DNA of 64,000 bases, taken from Thermoleophilaceae bacterium (GTDB lineage: Bacteria; Actinomycetota; Thermoleophilia; Solirubrobacterales; Thermoleophilaceae). Numbering within the stretch: position 1 is the first letter of the stretch; every line of letters starts with the position of its first letter. The notes below the pieces were generated by a model, which searched no databases, was not told where the DNA came from, and saw only the letters and a list, made by a program, of their open reading frames with translations. A program made the translations under genes and the position numbers. The stretch spans positions 69,813-133,812 of the forward strand of contig JAUJNZ010000006.1 in the NCBI GenBank assembly GCA_030447905.1, in the 5' to 3' direction. Shown piece after piece: positions 25,311 to 33,897 of the stretch.

Positions 25311-26051
25311 ATGCTCGATAAGGACGTCGCAGAGGGGATTCACCGCGTCGAGGACGCGTACACCAACTGGTACCTCGTCGAAGACGAGGACGGCTTGACG
25401 GTGGTCGACGCCGGCGTTCCCACCTCGTGGGGTTCGCTCCACGAGGCGCTCGGGGCGCTCGGGCGCAGTCCCCGCGACATCCGAGCGCTCGTCCTCACCC
25501 ACGCCCACTTCGACCACATCGGCTTCGCCGAGCGCGCCCGCTCGGAGCTCGGGATCCCGGTCTTGGTCCATGAGAACGATGTGCCCCTGACCCGTCATCC
25601 ACGACAGTACGCCCGCGAGCGCCTGCGCATGCGTTACTTCCTGACCCAGGTCGACGCCTTCCCCATGGTGGCGGCGCTGCTGCGCAGCCGCGCCTTTTGG
25701 CCGTCGCCGATCCGGGACGTGCAGCGCTATCACGACGGTATCCTGCCCGTGCCCGGCTCGCCGCGGGTGGTCTTCACCCCCGGCCACACGCTCGGCCACT
25801 GCGCGCTCCACTTCCCCGACCGCAACGCGGTCATCGCGGGCGACGCGGTCGTGACCCTCGACCCCTACACGGCCCAGAGAGGACCCAAGATCGTCGCGGG
25901 CGCCGCGACCGCGGACAGCGTCCGCAACCTCGAGACCCTCGACGCGCTGGCCGAGACGGAGGCCGCGACCGTCCTCACCGGCCACGGGCCGGTGTGGCGC
26001 GAGGGGGCCGAGCAGGCGGTGGCGCGGGCTCGGGCGGCCGGACCCTCCTGA
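25311..26051 (+). CDS. metallo-beta-lactamase fold hydrolase
   Basis: A 246-residue MBL-fold protein. The metal motif HxHxDH is in LTHAHFDHIGFAERA, with further ligands in FTPGHTLGHCALH, IAGDAVVTLDPY and LTGHGPVW. It follows the dehydrogenase after only 2 bp and is surely cotranscribed. Glyoxalase II-like thioester hydrolysis is one possibility, which would suit a detoxification operon, but the family is broad and the substrate cannot be assigned. Confidence 0.86.
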   Translation: MLDKDVAEGIHRVEDAYTNWYLVEDEDGLTVVDAGVPTSWGSLHEALGALGRSPRDIRALVLTHAHFDHIGFAERARSELGIPVLVHENDVPLTRHPRQYARERLRMRYFLTQVDAFPMVAALLRSRAFWPSPIRDVQRYHDGILPVPGSPRVVFTPGHTLGHCALHFPDRNAVIAGDAVVTLDPYTAQRGPKIVAGAATADSVRNLETLDALAETEAATVLTGHGPVWREGAEQAVARARAAGPS

Positions 26052-26106
26052 TGCCGGGCCGCTACAGGTGACGGACGCGACTCAGGAAGAGCGTCGCGCG
26101 CGCCGA

Positions 26107-26112
26107 TAGCAT
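26107..26112 (+). promoter_or_regulatory. -10 box TAGCAT, leaderless promoter
   Basis: TAGCAT, 7 bp, then ATG at 26120. No ribosome-binding site fits between them. Confidence 0.6.
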
Positions 26113-26119
26113 CCCCCGG

Positions 26120-27172
26120 ATGAGCGCGGGGAACGAGCAGCACGCTACTTCGCCGAACGGCGTCGCACCCGGGGCGAGTCCCGGAGCGCCCACCGAGCCC
26201 CAGGCCCGCGGCGACGCGCCGATCGGTGGCCAGGCCGTGCTCGAGGGCGTGATGATGCGCGGCGTCTCGACCTGGGCGGTGGCCGTCCGCGCCCCCGCCC
26301 CGGAGCAGATCGCCGAGGGGCGCGAGCTCGAGCCCGAGGAGGCGGCGCTCGGGGAGATCGAGGTCCAGTCGGAGCCGCTCGTCTCCTGGACCCGGCGTCA
26401 TCGCGCCCTGCGACTGCCGGTGATTCGCGGCGTCGTTGCGCTCGTCGAGTCGCTCAAGATCGGCTTTCGCGCGCTCGCGATCTCCGCCAACGCCCAGCTC
26501 TCCGAGGACCAGGGCGAGATCGGCGGCAAGACCTGGGCGGGCACCGTGGCGGCGTCGCTCATCTTTGGGATCGCCCTGTTCTTCCTCCTGCCCGCAGGCA
26601 TCACCAGCCTGTTCGGCGATGCGCTGCCCAACTCGCTGGTCTTCGTGATCGTCGAGAAGGTGATCCGGATCGGGGTCTTCCTGCTCTACATCTGGCTCAT
26701 CTCCCGCATGCGCGACCTGCAGCGAGTCTTCCAGTACCACGGGGCCGAGCACAAGACGATCGCCTGCTACGAGGCCGGCCTGCCGCTCACGCCCGAGAAC
26801 GCCCAGGGCTTCTCCCGCCTTCACCCCCGCTGCGGGACGAGCTTCCTGCTGATCGTGATGATCGTGGCGATCGTCGTCTTCGCTCCTCTCGGGCGACCGG
26901 AGTGGTACATCCTCTTCGCCTCGCGGGTGATCGGCATTCCGCTCGTCGCGGGGCTCTCGTTCGAGGTGCTGAAGCTGTTCGGACGCAAGCGCGACAAGGT
27001 GTGGGCGCGAGCGCTGATGTGGCCGGGCCTCCAGCTTCAACGACTGACCACGCGCGAGCCCGACCACGAGCAGCTCGCCGTGGCCATCGCGGCGCTCGAG
27101 ACCGTGCTGGCGGTGGAGGACCCGGCCGAGGCGAGCGAGGAGGACAAGGTGGGGATGGAGGTCGTGGCCTAG
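26120..27172 (+). CDS. DUF1385 family membrane protein
   Basis: A 350-residue protein with the DUF1385 signatures GGQAVLEGVMMRG and VFQYHGAEHKTIACYEAG. Four or so membrane helices lie between residues 135 and 275 (for example FGIALFFLLPAGITSLF and FLLIVMIVAIVVFAPLG). The first 35 residues and the last 40 are polar. Members are often found next to prfA, as here (31 bp before it), but no biochemical role is established. The transcript appears leaderless. Confidence 0.87.
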   Translation: MSAGNEQHATSPNGVAPGASPGAPTEPQARGDAPIGGQAVLEGVMMRGVSTWAVAVRAPAPEQIAEGRELEPEEAALGEIEVQSEPLVSWTRRHRALRLPVIRGVVALVESLKIGFRALAISANAQLSEDQGEIGGKTWAGTVAASLIFGIALFFLLPAGITSLFGDALPNSLVFVIVEKVIRIGVFLLYIWLISRMRDLQRVFQYHGAEHKTIACYEAGLPLTPENAQGFSRLHPRCGTSFLLIVMIVAIVVFAPLGRPEWYILFASRVIGIPLVAGLSFEVLKLFGRKRDKVWARALMWPGLQLQRLTTREPDHEQLAVAIAALETVLAVEDPAEASEEDKVGMEVVA

Positions 27173-27190
27173 GGCCCGGTGAGCGTCCAC

Positions 27191-27196
27191 TACGCT
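27191..27196 (+). promoter_or_regulatory. -10 box TACGCT, leaderless promoter of prfA
   Basis: TACGCT, 7 bp, then ATG at 27204, within the 31-bp gap after the DUF1385 gene. No Shine-Dalgarno sequence is present. Confidence 0.6.
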
Positions 27197-27203
27197 CGAC
27201 CGC

Positions 27204-28259
27204 ATGATCGAGCAGCTCGTCGAGCAGGTCGAGAGCCGCTTCGCGGAGCTCTCGGAGCAGATGGCCGATCCCGCGGTGATCGCAGATCGCGAGCGCTATG
27301 CCGAAGTCGGACGCGCGTGGCGCGCGCTGGCCTCCGCGAACGACCTCGCACGGGAGTACCGCCAGGCGCGGTCCGACACCTCCGGCGCGCGTGAGCTCTT
27401 GGCCGAGGAGGGCGAGGACCCCGGCCTGCGCGCCGAGCTCGAGGCGGCCGAGGCACGGCTCGCCGAGCTCGACGAGGAGATCCGACTGGCGATGGTCGAG
27501 CGTGATCCGAACGACGACAAGAACGTGATCGTCGAGGTCCGAGCGGGGGCGGGGGGAGAGGAGGCCGGCCTGTTCGCCGGCGATATCTACCGCATGCTCA
27601 CCCGCTACGCCGAGCGTCGCGGCTTTCGCACCGAGCCGATCGCGCTCGCCGATGGCGATTACACCTTCGCCATCAAGGGCGACGGGGCCTACAGCGTGTT
27701 CAAGCACGAGGGTGGTACCCACCGCGTGCAGCGCATCCCCCAGACCGAGTCGCAGGGACGCATCCACACCTCGACGGCGACCGTGGCGGTGCTGCCGGAG
27801 GCCGAGGACGTGGAGGTCCAGATCGATCCGAGCGACCTCCAGGTCGACGTCTACCGCAGCTCGGGGCCGGGCGGTCAGTCGGTGAACACAACCGACTCCG
27901 CCGTACGCATTACCCACGGGCCGACCGGCCTCGTCGTCTCCATGCAGGACGAGAAGTCCCAGCTCCAGAATCGGGAAAAGGCGATGCGCGTGCTCCGCGC
28001 GCGCCTGCTCGAGCAGCAGCTGGCCGCCCGGCAGGCCGAGCTGTCCGCCGACCGGCGCGCGCAGGTGGGCACCGGCGAGCGCGCGGAGAAGGTGCGGACC
28101 TACAACTTCCCCCAGGACCGGGTGACCGACCACCGCGTGAAGGTGACGCGCGGCAACCTCGAGGGAGTGCTCGCCGGTGAGCTCGACGAGATGACGGCCG
28201 CGCTCGAGGCCGAGGAGAAGCGGCTCAAGCTCGCCGCGAGCGCGCTCGTCGCGGGGTGA
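27204..28259 (+). CDS. prfA: peptide chain release factor 1
   Basis: A 351-residue RF1 that reads UAA and UAG and triggers peptide release. The GGQ motif is in RSSGPGGQSVNTTDSAVRI (Gly223-Gln225), and the N-terminal coiled coil and the GAGGEEAGLFAGDIYRML block are standard. Its Gln is the substrate of the PrmC methylase encoded 4 bp downstream. The gene appears to have its own leaderless promoter. Gene order rpmE-(others)-prfA-prmC-YrdC matches Mycobacterium Rv1298-Rv1301. Confidence 0.97.
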   Translation: MIEQLVEQVESRFAELSEQMADPAVIADRERYAEVGRAWRALASANDLAREYRQARSDTSGARELLAEEGEDPGLRAELEAAEARLAELDEEIRLAMVERDPNDDKNVIVEVRAGAGGEEAGLFAGDIYRMLTRYAERRGFRTEPIALADGDYTFAIKGDGAYSVFKHEGGTHRVQRIPQTESQGRIHTSTATVAVLPEAEDVEVQIDPSDLQVDVYRSSGPGGQSVNTTDSAVRITHGPTGLVVSMQDEKSQLQNREKAMRVLRARLLEQQLAARQAELSADRRAQVGTGERAEKVRTYNFPQDRVTDHRVKVTRGNLEGVLAGELDEMTAALEAEEKRLKLAASALVAG

Positions 28260-28263
28260 TGGG

Positions 28264-29103
28264 GTGGCGGCCGGCGCCGCTCGCGCCGACGTCCGCGAAG
28301 CGACCGTTCGCCGGTCGGTGCGCGACGCCGAGGCGCGACTTCGCGAGGCGGGCTGCCACACCCCGCGACTGGACGCCGAGCTGCTCGTGGCCGATGCTCT
28401 GGACACCGACCGCGCCAGCCTGTTCGTGGCGTCCGAGCGCGCGCTTTCGGCGGTCGCGGCCGGCCGGGTCGCCGAGCGAGTCGGCCGGCGCGTGGCACGG
28501 GAGCCGGTCGCCTACATCATCGGCCGGCGCGGCTTTCGCCACCTCGAGCTCGCGGTCGACCGGCGCGTGCTGATCCCCCGCCCGGAGACTGAGCTGCTCG
28601 TCGAGGTGGCGCTTCGGACCCTGCCGATCGGCGGACGGGTCCACGACGTCGGCACGGGATCCGGCGCCGTCGCCCTGGCGCTGAAGGACGAGCGACCCGA
28701 TCTTGAGGTGAGCGCTTCCGACGCGTCGGAGGACGCGGCGGTGGTCGCCCGGGGCAATGCCGCGAGGCTAGACCTCGACGTCGGGGTCTCGCTCGCTCGC
28801 GGCCTGCCGGCCGGCGCGTACGACCTCGTGGTCGCCAACCTGCCCTATGTCGCCGAGGAGGAATGGCTCGCGCTCGTTCCCGAGATAGTGCGCCACGAGC
28901 CCGCCCAAGCGGTGATCGGGGGCGGGCCGGACGGCCTCGACGCGATCCGGACGCTCATCGGCGAGGCTCCCCGCGGCACGCGCCTCGCCCTCGAGCACGC
29001 GCCCGCCCAGGCGTCTGCGGTGCGCGCGCTCCTGTGTGGCGGCGCCGAGAGCTTCAGCGGCCTGGGCGGAGGCGAGGACGTCACCCTCGGCCAGACGCCG
29101 TGA
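28264..29103 (+). CDS. prmC: release factor glutamine methyltransferase
   Basis: A 279-residue methyltransferase that modifies the GGQ glutamine of release factors. The N-terminal helical domain (RRSVRDAEARLREAG) is followed by GRRGFRHLELAVDRRVLIPR, PETELLVEVAL and SAM motif I VHDVGTGSGAVALAL. The catalytic (N/D)PPY motif reads NLPY (VVANLPYVAEEEWL), a Pro-to-Leu change. It starts with GTG 4 bp after prfA and overlaps the YrdC gene start by 4 bases, so the three form one operon. Confidence 0.92.
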   Translation: MAAGAARADVREATVRRSVRDAEARLREAGCHTPRLDAELLVADALDTDRASLFVASERALSAVAAGRVAERVGRRVAREPVAYIIGRRGFRHLELAVDRRVLIPRPETELLVEVALRTLPIGGRVHDVGTGSGAVALALKDERPDLEVSASDASEDAAVVARGNAARLDLDVGVSLARGLPAGAYDLVVANLPYVAEEEWLALVPEIVRHEPAQAVIGGGPDGLDAIRTLIGEAPRGTRLALEHAPAQASAVRALLCGGAESFSGLGGGEDVTLGQTP

Positions 29104-29708
29104 CCGAGCGCGACGTCGACACCTTCCGCCGCTGCATCGCGGTCGGCGGCGTCGCGCTGTTTCCGACCGACACGGTCTACGGGCTCGCCACCGAGCCCGA
29201 CTCCGCGGAAGGCGTGCGGCGCCTCTACCGGCTCAAGGCCCGAACGCCCGACCGACCCGCGGCGGTCATGTTCTTCGACCTCGCGCTCGCGTTGGATGCC
29301 CTTCCCGAGCTCGGGTCCGAGACCCGTGGAGCGCTCGCGCGGCTTCTGCCCGGGGGGCTCACTCTCCTGGTGCCGAACCCGGCCCGCCGGTATCCCCTCG
29401 CCTGCGGGCCCGACCCGGAGCGGCTCGGGTTACGGGTCCCGCTGCTCGATGGCATGCTCGCCCCCCTGGCCGCCGCCCGCTGGCCGGTGCTTCAGTCGAG
29501 CGCCAACCGCTCGGGCGGGCCCGACGCACGCCGGATCGACGACGTCGATGAGCGCATCCGCCGAGGCGTCGACCATACGCTCGACGCGGGAGAGCTGGCG
29601 GGGCTGCCTTCGACGGTGGTGGACCTGACCGCCTACGAGCAGGAGGGGCAGTTCTCGGTGGTGCGCGAGGGTGCCGTCCCGGCCGCTCGGCTCGCCGCGC
29701 TTCTCTGA
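29100..29708 (+). CDS. Sua5/YciO/YrdC family threonylcarbamoyl-AMP synthase
   Basis: A 202-residue YrdC-fold protein. The nucleotide-binding motif is [17 protein letters not shown], with [18 protein letters not shown] and [12 protein letters not shown] following. The family makes threonylcarbamoyl-AMP for the t6A modification of ANN-decoding tRNAs. The C-terminal Sua5 domain is missing, so it is the short TsaC-like form. GTG start overlaps the prmC stop (GTGA). Position after prmC corresponds to Rv1301. Confidence 0.88.
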   Translation: MTERDVDTFRRCIAVGGVALFPTDTVYGLATEPDSAEGVRRLYRLKARTPDRPAAVMFFDLALALDALPELGSETRGALARLLPGGLTLLVPNPARRYPLACGPDPERLGLRVPLLDGMLAPLAAARWPVLQSSANRSGGPDARRIDDVDERIRRGVDHTLDAGELAGLPSTVVDLTAYEQEGQFSVVREGAVPAARLAALL

Positions 29709-29793
29709 CCGCGCTACTCGGGTCCGCGACCGCCGGCGGCGCGCGCCCGGGCGGTCGCCCCGCGGCCGGCGCCGAGGCGAGCGTTGCCGCTGG

Positions 29794-29799
29794 TACGGT
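29794..29799 (+). promoter_or_regulatory. -10 box TACGGT upstream of glyA
   Basis: TACGGT, 7 bp, then an in-frame ATG at 29807, the leaderless spacing seen elsewhere. A second in-frame ATG at 29846 has a strong Shine-Dalgarno sequence (AGGGGAGGAG), so glyA may be translated from either. Confidence 0.5.
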
Positions 29800-29845
29800 G
29801 GCCGCGATGCGCGTCGACCAGGTGGCCACTCGAGGGGAGGAGCGC

Positions 29846-31120
29846 ATGAGCGAGGTGGGGCCCGACCACTTCTCGAGACCGGTGGCCGAGGTCGATCCCG
29901 AGATCGCTCGGGTGCTCGAGGACGAGGCTCGCCGCCAGGACGCGACCCTCGAGATGATCGCCTCGGAGAACTTCGTGCCCGAGGCGATCCTCGAGTGCCA
30001 GGGCTCCGTGCTGACCAACAAGTACGCCGAGGGCTACCCGGGACGGCGCTACTACGGCGGCTGCGAGTACGTCGACGTGGCCGAGCAGCTCGCCATCGAT
30101 CGCGCCCGCGCCCTGTTCGAGGCCGGCCACGCCAACGTCCAGCCGCACTCGGGCGCCCAGGCCAACGCCGCCGCCTACCACGCCCTCCTTCGTCCCGGCG
30201 ACGGCATCCTCGGCATGCGCCTCGACCACGGCGGCCACCTGACCCACGGGATGAAGATCAACTTCTCGGGGCGCCTCTACGACGTATCCACCTACGGCGT
30301 TCGCGGCGAGGATTCGATCGTCGACATGGAGGAGGTCGAGCGCGTCGCCCATGAGCGCCGGCCGAAGTTGATCCTCGCCGGCTGGTCGGCCTACCCGCGC
30401 CAGCTCGACTTCGCCGCCTTCCGCGAGATCGCCGACTCGATCGGCGCGCTGCTCATGGTCGACATGGCCCACTTCGCGGGTCTCGTCGCCGCGGGCGAGC
30501 ACGCGAGCCCCGTGCCCTACGCCGATGTGGTCACCACCACCACGCACAAGACGCTAACCGGGCCGCGCGGGGGGATGATCCTCTGTCGCGAAGAACACGC
30601 CAAGAAGATCGACTCGGCGGTCTTTCCGGGCCAGCAGGGCGGGCCGCTGATGCATGTGATCGCCGCCAAGGCGGTGGCGCTGGGGATCGCCGCCTCCGAG
30701 GTCTTCCGAGAGCGCCAGCGGCGGACCCGCGCCGGCGCCGCGGCGCTCGCCGAGGAGCTCCGAGGCGGAGGGCTCGAGGTGCTCACGGGTGGCACCGACG
30801 TCCACCTCGCGCTCGTCGATCTGCGCGAGTCGGAGCTCGACGGCCGGCAGGCCGAGGATCGACTGGACGAGGTCGGCATCACCGTCAACCGCAACGCGAT
30901 TCCGTTCGATCCGCGCCCCCCCGCCGTGTCCTCGGGCCTGCGGATCGGTACCCCGGCGCTCGCCACGCGCGGCTTCGGAGTCGACGACTTCCGGGAGGTC
31001 GGCCAGGTGATCGCCTCGGCGCTGGGCGGGCAGTGGAGCAACGAGCGGCGCACCGAGCTGGCCGAGCGGTCGCGAGCGCTGGCCGGGCGCTACCCGCTGT
31101 ATCCAGACCTCACCGCCTAG
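29846..31120 (+). CDS. glyA: serine hydroxymethyltransferase
   Basis: A 424-residue PLP enzyme that interconverts serine and glycine and loads tetrahydrofolate with one-carbon units. The family motifs are [15 protein letters not shown] and [18 protein letters not shown]. The PLP lysine is Lys235 in [15 protein letters not shown], followed by [20 protein letters not shown]. The start is chosen for its strong RBS; a leaderless start at 29807 would add 13 residues. It is inserted between the YrdC and WecA-type genes, a departure from the mycobacterial order. Confidence 0.96.
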   Translation: MSEVGPDHFSRPVAEVDPEIARVLEDEARRQDATLEMIASENFVPEAILECQGSVLTNKYAEGYPGRRYYGGCEYVDVAEQLAIDRARALFEAGHANVQPHSGAQANAAAYHALLRPGDGILGMRLDHGGHLTHGMKINFSGRLYDVSTYGVRGEDSIVDMEEVERVAHERRPKLILAGWSAYPRQLDFAAFREIADSIGALLMVDMAHFAGLVAAGEHASPVPYADVVTTTTHKTLTGPRGGMILCREEHAKKIDSAVFPGQQGGPLMHVIAAKAVALGIAASEVFRERQRRTRAGAAALAEELRGGGLEVLTGGTDVHLALVDLRESELDGRQAEDRLDEVGITVNRNAIPFDPRPPAVSSGLRIGTPALATRGFGVDDFREVGQVIASALGGQWSNERRTELAERSRALAGRYPLYPDLTA

Positions 31121-31169
31121 ATCGCCTAGCCGCCTCCGTCGCCGCGTCTTCCCGCGCGAGCCCGGTTGA

Positions 31170-32162
31170 TCAGCCGGCCACGGCGACCAGAACGACAAAG
31201 GCCGAGAAGAGCGCCGCCCATGCCAGCGCGGCGGATGCCCTCACCTCGCCGCTGCGCAGCGTCCAGAGCGCGATCGCTCCACCCGCGAGCCCCAGGCCGG
31301 CGGCGACGGCCGCAAAGCCGCCGAGGCTCCAATCGGTGAACAGAAGCCCGACCGAGACCGGAATCGTCGACTGGAAGACCATCGCGCCGGTGATGTTGCC
31401 GACGGCGAGGCTGTCCTTGCCCTGGCGGATCCAGAGGATGCTGTTGGCCTTCTCGGGCAGCTCGGTGGCGAGTGGGGCGATGATGAGCGCTAGGGCCAGC
31501 GGTCCGACGCCCAGGCTCTCGGCGACCACCACGATTTCCTCGACGAAGAGCTCCGCGCCGCCGACGATCATCCCGAGGCCGAGGACCACCTGGAGGGCGA
31601 TCTGCCAGTTGGTCGGCGGGTCGTCGCGACTCGGATCAAAGGTGAGCGGGGTCAGCTTCTCCTCCTCCTCCGGGCCGCCGCCTCCGACGACCGTCCGCCA
31701 CGCGTAGACACCGTACGCTACGAGCAACACGAGACCCCCGGCGATCTGGAGCCAACGGGGCGCGCCGAGCCCCAGCAGGAGCGCCACCCCGAACAGCCCG
31801 AGGAAGGAGCCCAGGTCGCGGCGCACGAGGCCGGCATCGGTGCGCAGCCGCCGCCCGTTGGCCCGCCGGCGCCGAAAGCCGAGGGTCGAGACCGCCACCA
31901 GGAGCATGGCGACTGTCGCGAGCATGAACGGCGCGCCGACGATCGCCCCGATCGCCACGTCCTGCGACCCCTCCGCACCACCCAGCAGCGCGACGATGGG
32001 GATCGTCGACTCGGGGAGCGCGGTCCCGACCGCGGCGAGCAGGCTCCCGGTCGCGCTGTGGCCGACGTTCAGCCGCTGCCCCATCCACTCGACCGCGTTC
32101 GTGAACAGGACCGCCCCACCGAGCAGGAGGGCGAAGCTGAGGGCGAGCAGGAGCGCGGTCAT
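31170..32162 (-). CDS. sodium/calcium exchanger family membrane protein
   Basis: A 330-residue CaCA-superfamily antiporter with about ten membrane helices in two inverted halves. The alpha-1 repeat is GTALPESTIPIVALLGG with AIGAIVGAPFML, and the alpha-2 repeat is APLATELPEKANSILWIRQG with AVGNITGAMVFQ. The acidic Glu residues of both repeats, which bind the cation, are present. A charged loop of about 35 residues (GGGGPEEEEKLTPLTF) joins the halves. It is convergent with glyA and divergent from the WecA-type gene. Ion specificity is not readable. Confidence 0.86.
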   Translation of the reverse strand: MTALLLALSFALLLGGAVLFTNAVEWMGQRLNVGHSATGSLLAAVGTALPESTIPIVALLGGAEGSQDVAIGAIVGAPFMLATVAMLLVAVSTLGFRRRRANGRRLRTDAGLVRRDLGSFLGLFGVALLLGLGAPRWLQIAGGLVLLVAYGVYAWRTVVGGGGPEEEEKLTPLTFDPSRDDPPTNWQIALQVVLGLGMIVGGAELFVEEIVVVAESLGVGPLALALIIAPLATELPEKANSILWIRQGKDSLAVGNITGAMVFQSTIPVSVGLLFTDWSLGGFAAVAAGLGLAGGAIALWTLRSGEVRASAALAWAALFSAFVVLVAVAG

Positions 32163-32248
32163 GGGACCCGCAGACTACGAGTTGGAGCGGCGGCCGGCGG
32201 ACCCCTCGGGGCCGCCCCGCTACTCCGCGTGCCGCCCGCCCGCACGGA

Positions 32249-32254
32249 TACGCT
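32249..32254 (+). promoter_or_regulatory. -10 box TACGCT, leaderless promoter
   Basis: TACGCT, 7 bp, then GTG at 32262. The sequence between is GCCGGCC, with no ribosome-binding site. Confidence 0.6.
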
Positions 32255-32261
32255 GCCGGCC

Positions 32262-33482
32262 GTGACTGAGCTCGACGCCGTCTGGGCCTTTCTGGCGGCG
32301 GCGGCGCTGGCTCTCGTGTCGACGCCGGTCGCCGCGAGGCTCGCTCGCCGCGTCGGCGCGCTCGATGCGCCGAAGGAGCGCGGCCTCCACGACCGGCCGA
32401 TGCCGTTGCTCGGAGGCCTGGCGATCCTCGCCGGGACCCTGCTCGCCGGGCTCCTGTTCTTGCCAGTGGGGATCGAGACCCGCGGGATCCTCGTGGGAGC
32501 TGGGCTTGCCGCCCTGGTGGGAGCCGTCGACGACATCCTCGACCTGCCCGCGCCGGCGAAGCTCGTCGGTCAGGCGGTCGCCGCCGCGGTGCCCGTCCTC
32601 TCCGAGGTGCGGGTCGAGAACGTCACGCTCCCTCTGGTCGGCCCGCTCGACTTCGGACCCGTGCCCGGCGGTGCGTTGACGCTGCTCGGGATCGTCGCGG
32701 TGATGAACGTCGTCAACTTCTCTGACGGGGTGGACGGGCTCGCCGCCGGGGTCTGCACGATCGCCGGGGTGACCTTCGCGGCGATCGCCCTGTCCCTCGA
32801 CCGCGTCGACGCGGGCATCCTCGCCGGCCTCACCGCCGGCGCGGCGATCGGCTTCCTGGCGCACAACTTCCATCCCGCGTCGATCTTCATGGGCGACTCG
32901 GGTTCGAGCCTGCTCGGGCTCCTGCTTGCCTGCGTGGCCGTCCAGGGGGTGCTTAAGACCGCGGCCGTGGTAGCGCTCGCCTTTCCGCTCGTCATCCTGG
33001 CCGTACCCCTCCTCGACACGGGCTTCGTCGTCGCCAAGCGGATCAAGTACCGGCGCCCGGTCTACCTCGGCGACCGCTGGCACTTCCACCACCGCTTCGC
33101 CAACATCGGCTACTCGCAGCCGCGCACGGTCCTCTACCTGTACGGCTGGACGCTGGCGCTGGCCGGCCTGGCGCTCGCGCTGCGCTTCGTTCCCTACTCC
33201 GACGGTCGCGGGAACTTCGATCCGGCGTGGACGGCCGTGCTGGCCGTGGCCGGGGTCGCGGCAGCGGCGACGAGCGTCTACCTGGTCTACATCCTCGAGA
33301 TCCTCAAGTTCCGTCGCTTCCGCGAGCGCCAGCTGCGGCGCGCCGCTCTTGCGCGCGGAGTGACGGCTCCGCCGCAGGCGGAGATCGAGGCCGAGATCAC
33401 CCGCGAAGTCCAGACTGGCGAGTTCGTCGCTATCGGCGCCGAGGAAGAGGTCGCTCGGAGCAATCCCGTTCGTAATCGCTGA
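32262..33482 (+). CDS. undecaprenyl-phosphate sugar-phosphate transferase (WecA/TagO/MraY family)
   Basis: A 406-residue polyprenyl-phosphate transferase with about ten membrane helices. Signatures are the Asp pair in LVGAVDDILDLPAP, VVNFSDGVDGLAAG, FMGDSGSSLLGLLL and the cytoplasmic WHFHHRFANIGYS. It would transfer a sugar-1-phosphate, commonly GlcNAc-1-P, to the lipid carrier to start a wall polymer. Position before the atp operon corresponds to Rv1302 (rfe/wecA) in Mycobacterium. The C-terminal tail of about 70 residues is polar and not part of the core. GTG start with leaderless spacing. Confidence 0.9.
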   Translation: MTELDAVWAFLAAAALALVSTPVAARLARRVGALDAPKERGLHDRPMPLLGGLAILAGTLLAGLLFLPVGIETRGILVGAGLAALVGAVDDILDLPAPAKLVGQAVAAAVPVLSEVRVENVTLPLVGPLDFGPVPGGALTLLGIVAVMNVVNFSDGVDGLAAGVCTIAGVTFAAIALSLDRVDAGILAGLTAGAAIGFLAHNFHPASIFMGDSGSSLLGLLLACVAVQGVLKTAAVVALAFPLVILAVPLLDTGFVVAKRIKYRRPVYLGDRWHFHHRFANIGYSQPRTVLYLYGWTLALAGLALALRFVPYSDGRGNFDPAWTAVLAVAGVAAAATSVYLVYILEILKFRRFRERQLRRAALARGVTAPPQAEIEAEITREVQTGEFVAIGAEEEVARSNPVRNR

Positions 33483-33578
33483 TCACTCCGTCCGTCCGCG
33501 TCGGTTGCGCTCGCGCCTGTCCCGGCCGAGCGCCCCCACGACCGAACGCGCCCGCGGCGGCGGCCGTCCAACCCGCCG

Positions 33579-33860
33579 TCAGCCCCGGGTCGAGCAGCGC
33601 GCGACCGCGCGTGTCACCCGCGCGGGGACGCGGCCCTCGCGGAGCTCGTCGAGTGTCTCCCCGAGCAGGCGCTCAGAGCCGGGGCGGTTGAGATCGTCGT
33701 AGGCACAGCCGCAGTCGGGCTCGGTCGCCCCCGTGGCGGCGCTGCAGGCGTTGACGAAGATCGCCCGATCGGCCTCCGCAACGCCCGTGCTGCAGCCGGC
33801 GAGACCAAGTATCACCGCGAAGGCCGCGGCTAGCGAGGCGGTCGGGCTGACCATGGCCAC
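33579..33860 (-). CDS. small cysteine-rich lipoprotein, unknown function
   Basis: A 93-residue protein with a lipoprotein signal (ASLAAAFAVILGLAGC, lipobox LAGC). The mature part has four more Cys (NACSAATGATEPDCGCAYDD and ARCSTRG), so disulphides are likely outside the membrane. The spacing of the conserved Cys, an FVNAC start and the DCGCAYDDL core look like a short folded domain, but I do not recognise the family. An alternative start is the second Met (33854). It lies after the WecA-type gene on the opposite strand. Confidence 0.65.
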   Translation of the reverse strand: MAMVSPTASLAAAFAVILGLAGCSTGVAEADRAIFVNACSAATGATEPDCGCAYDDLNRPGSERLLGETLDELREGRVPARVTRAVARCSTRG

Positions 33861-33897
33861 GATCTTCGCACGCTCGGAGGGCAGGCGTCACGCCGGT

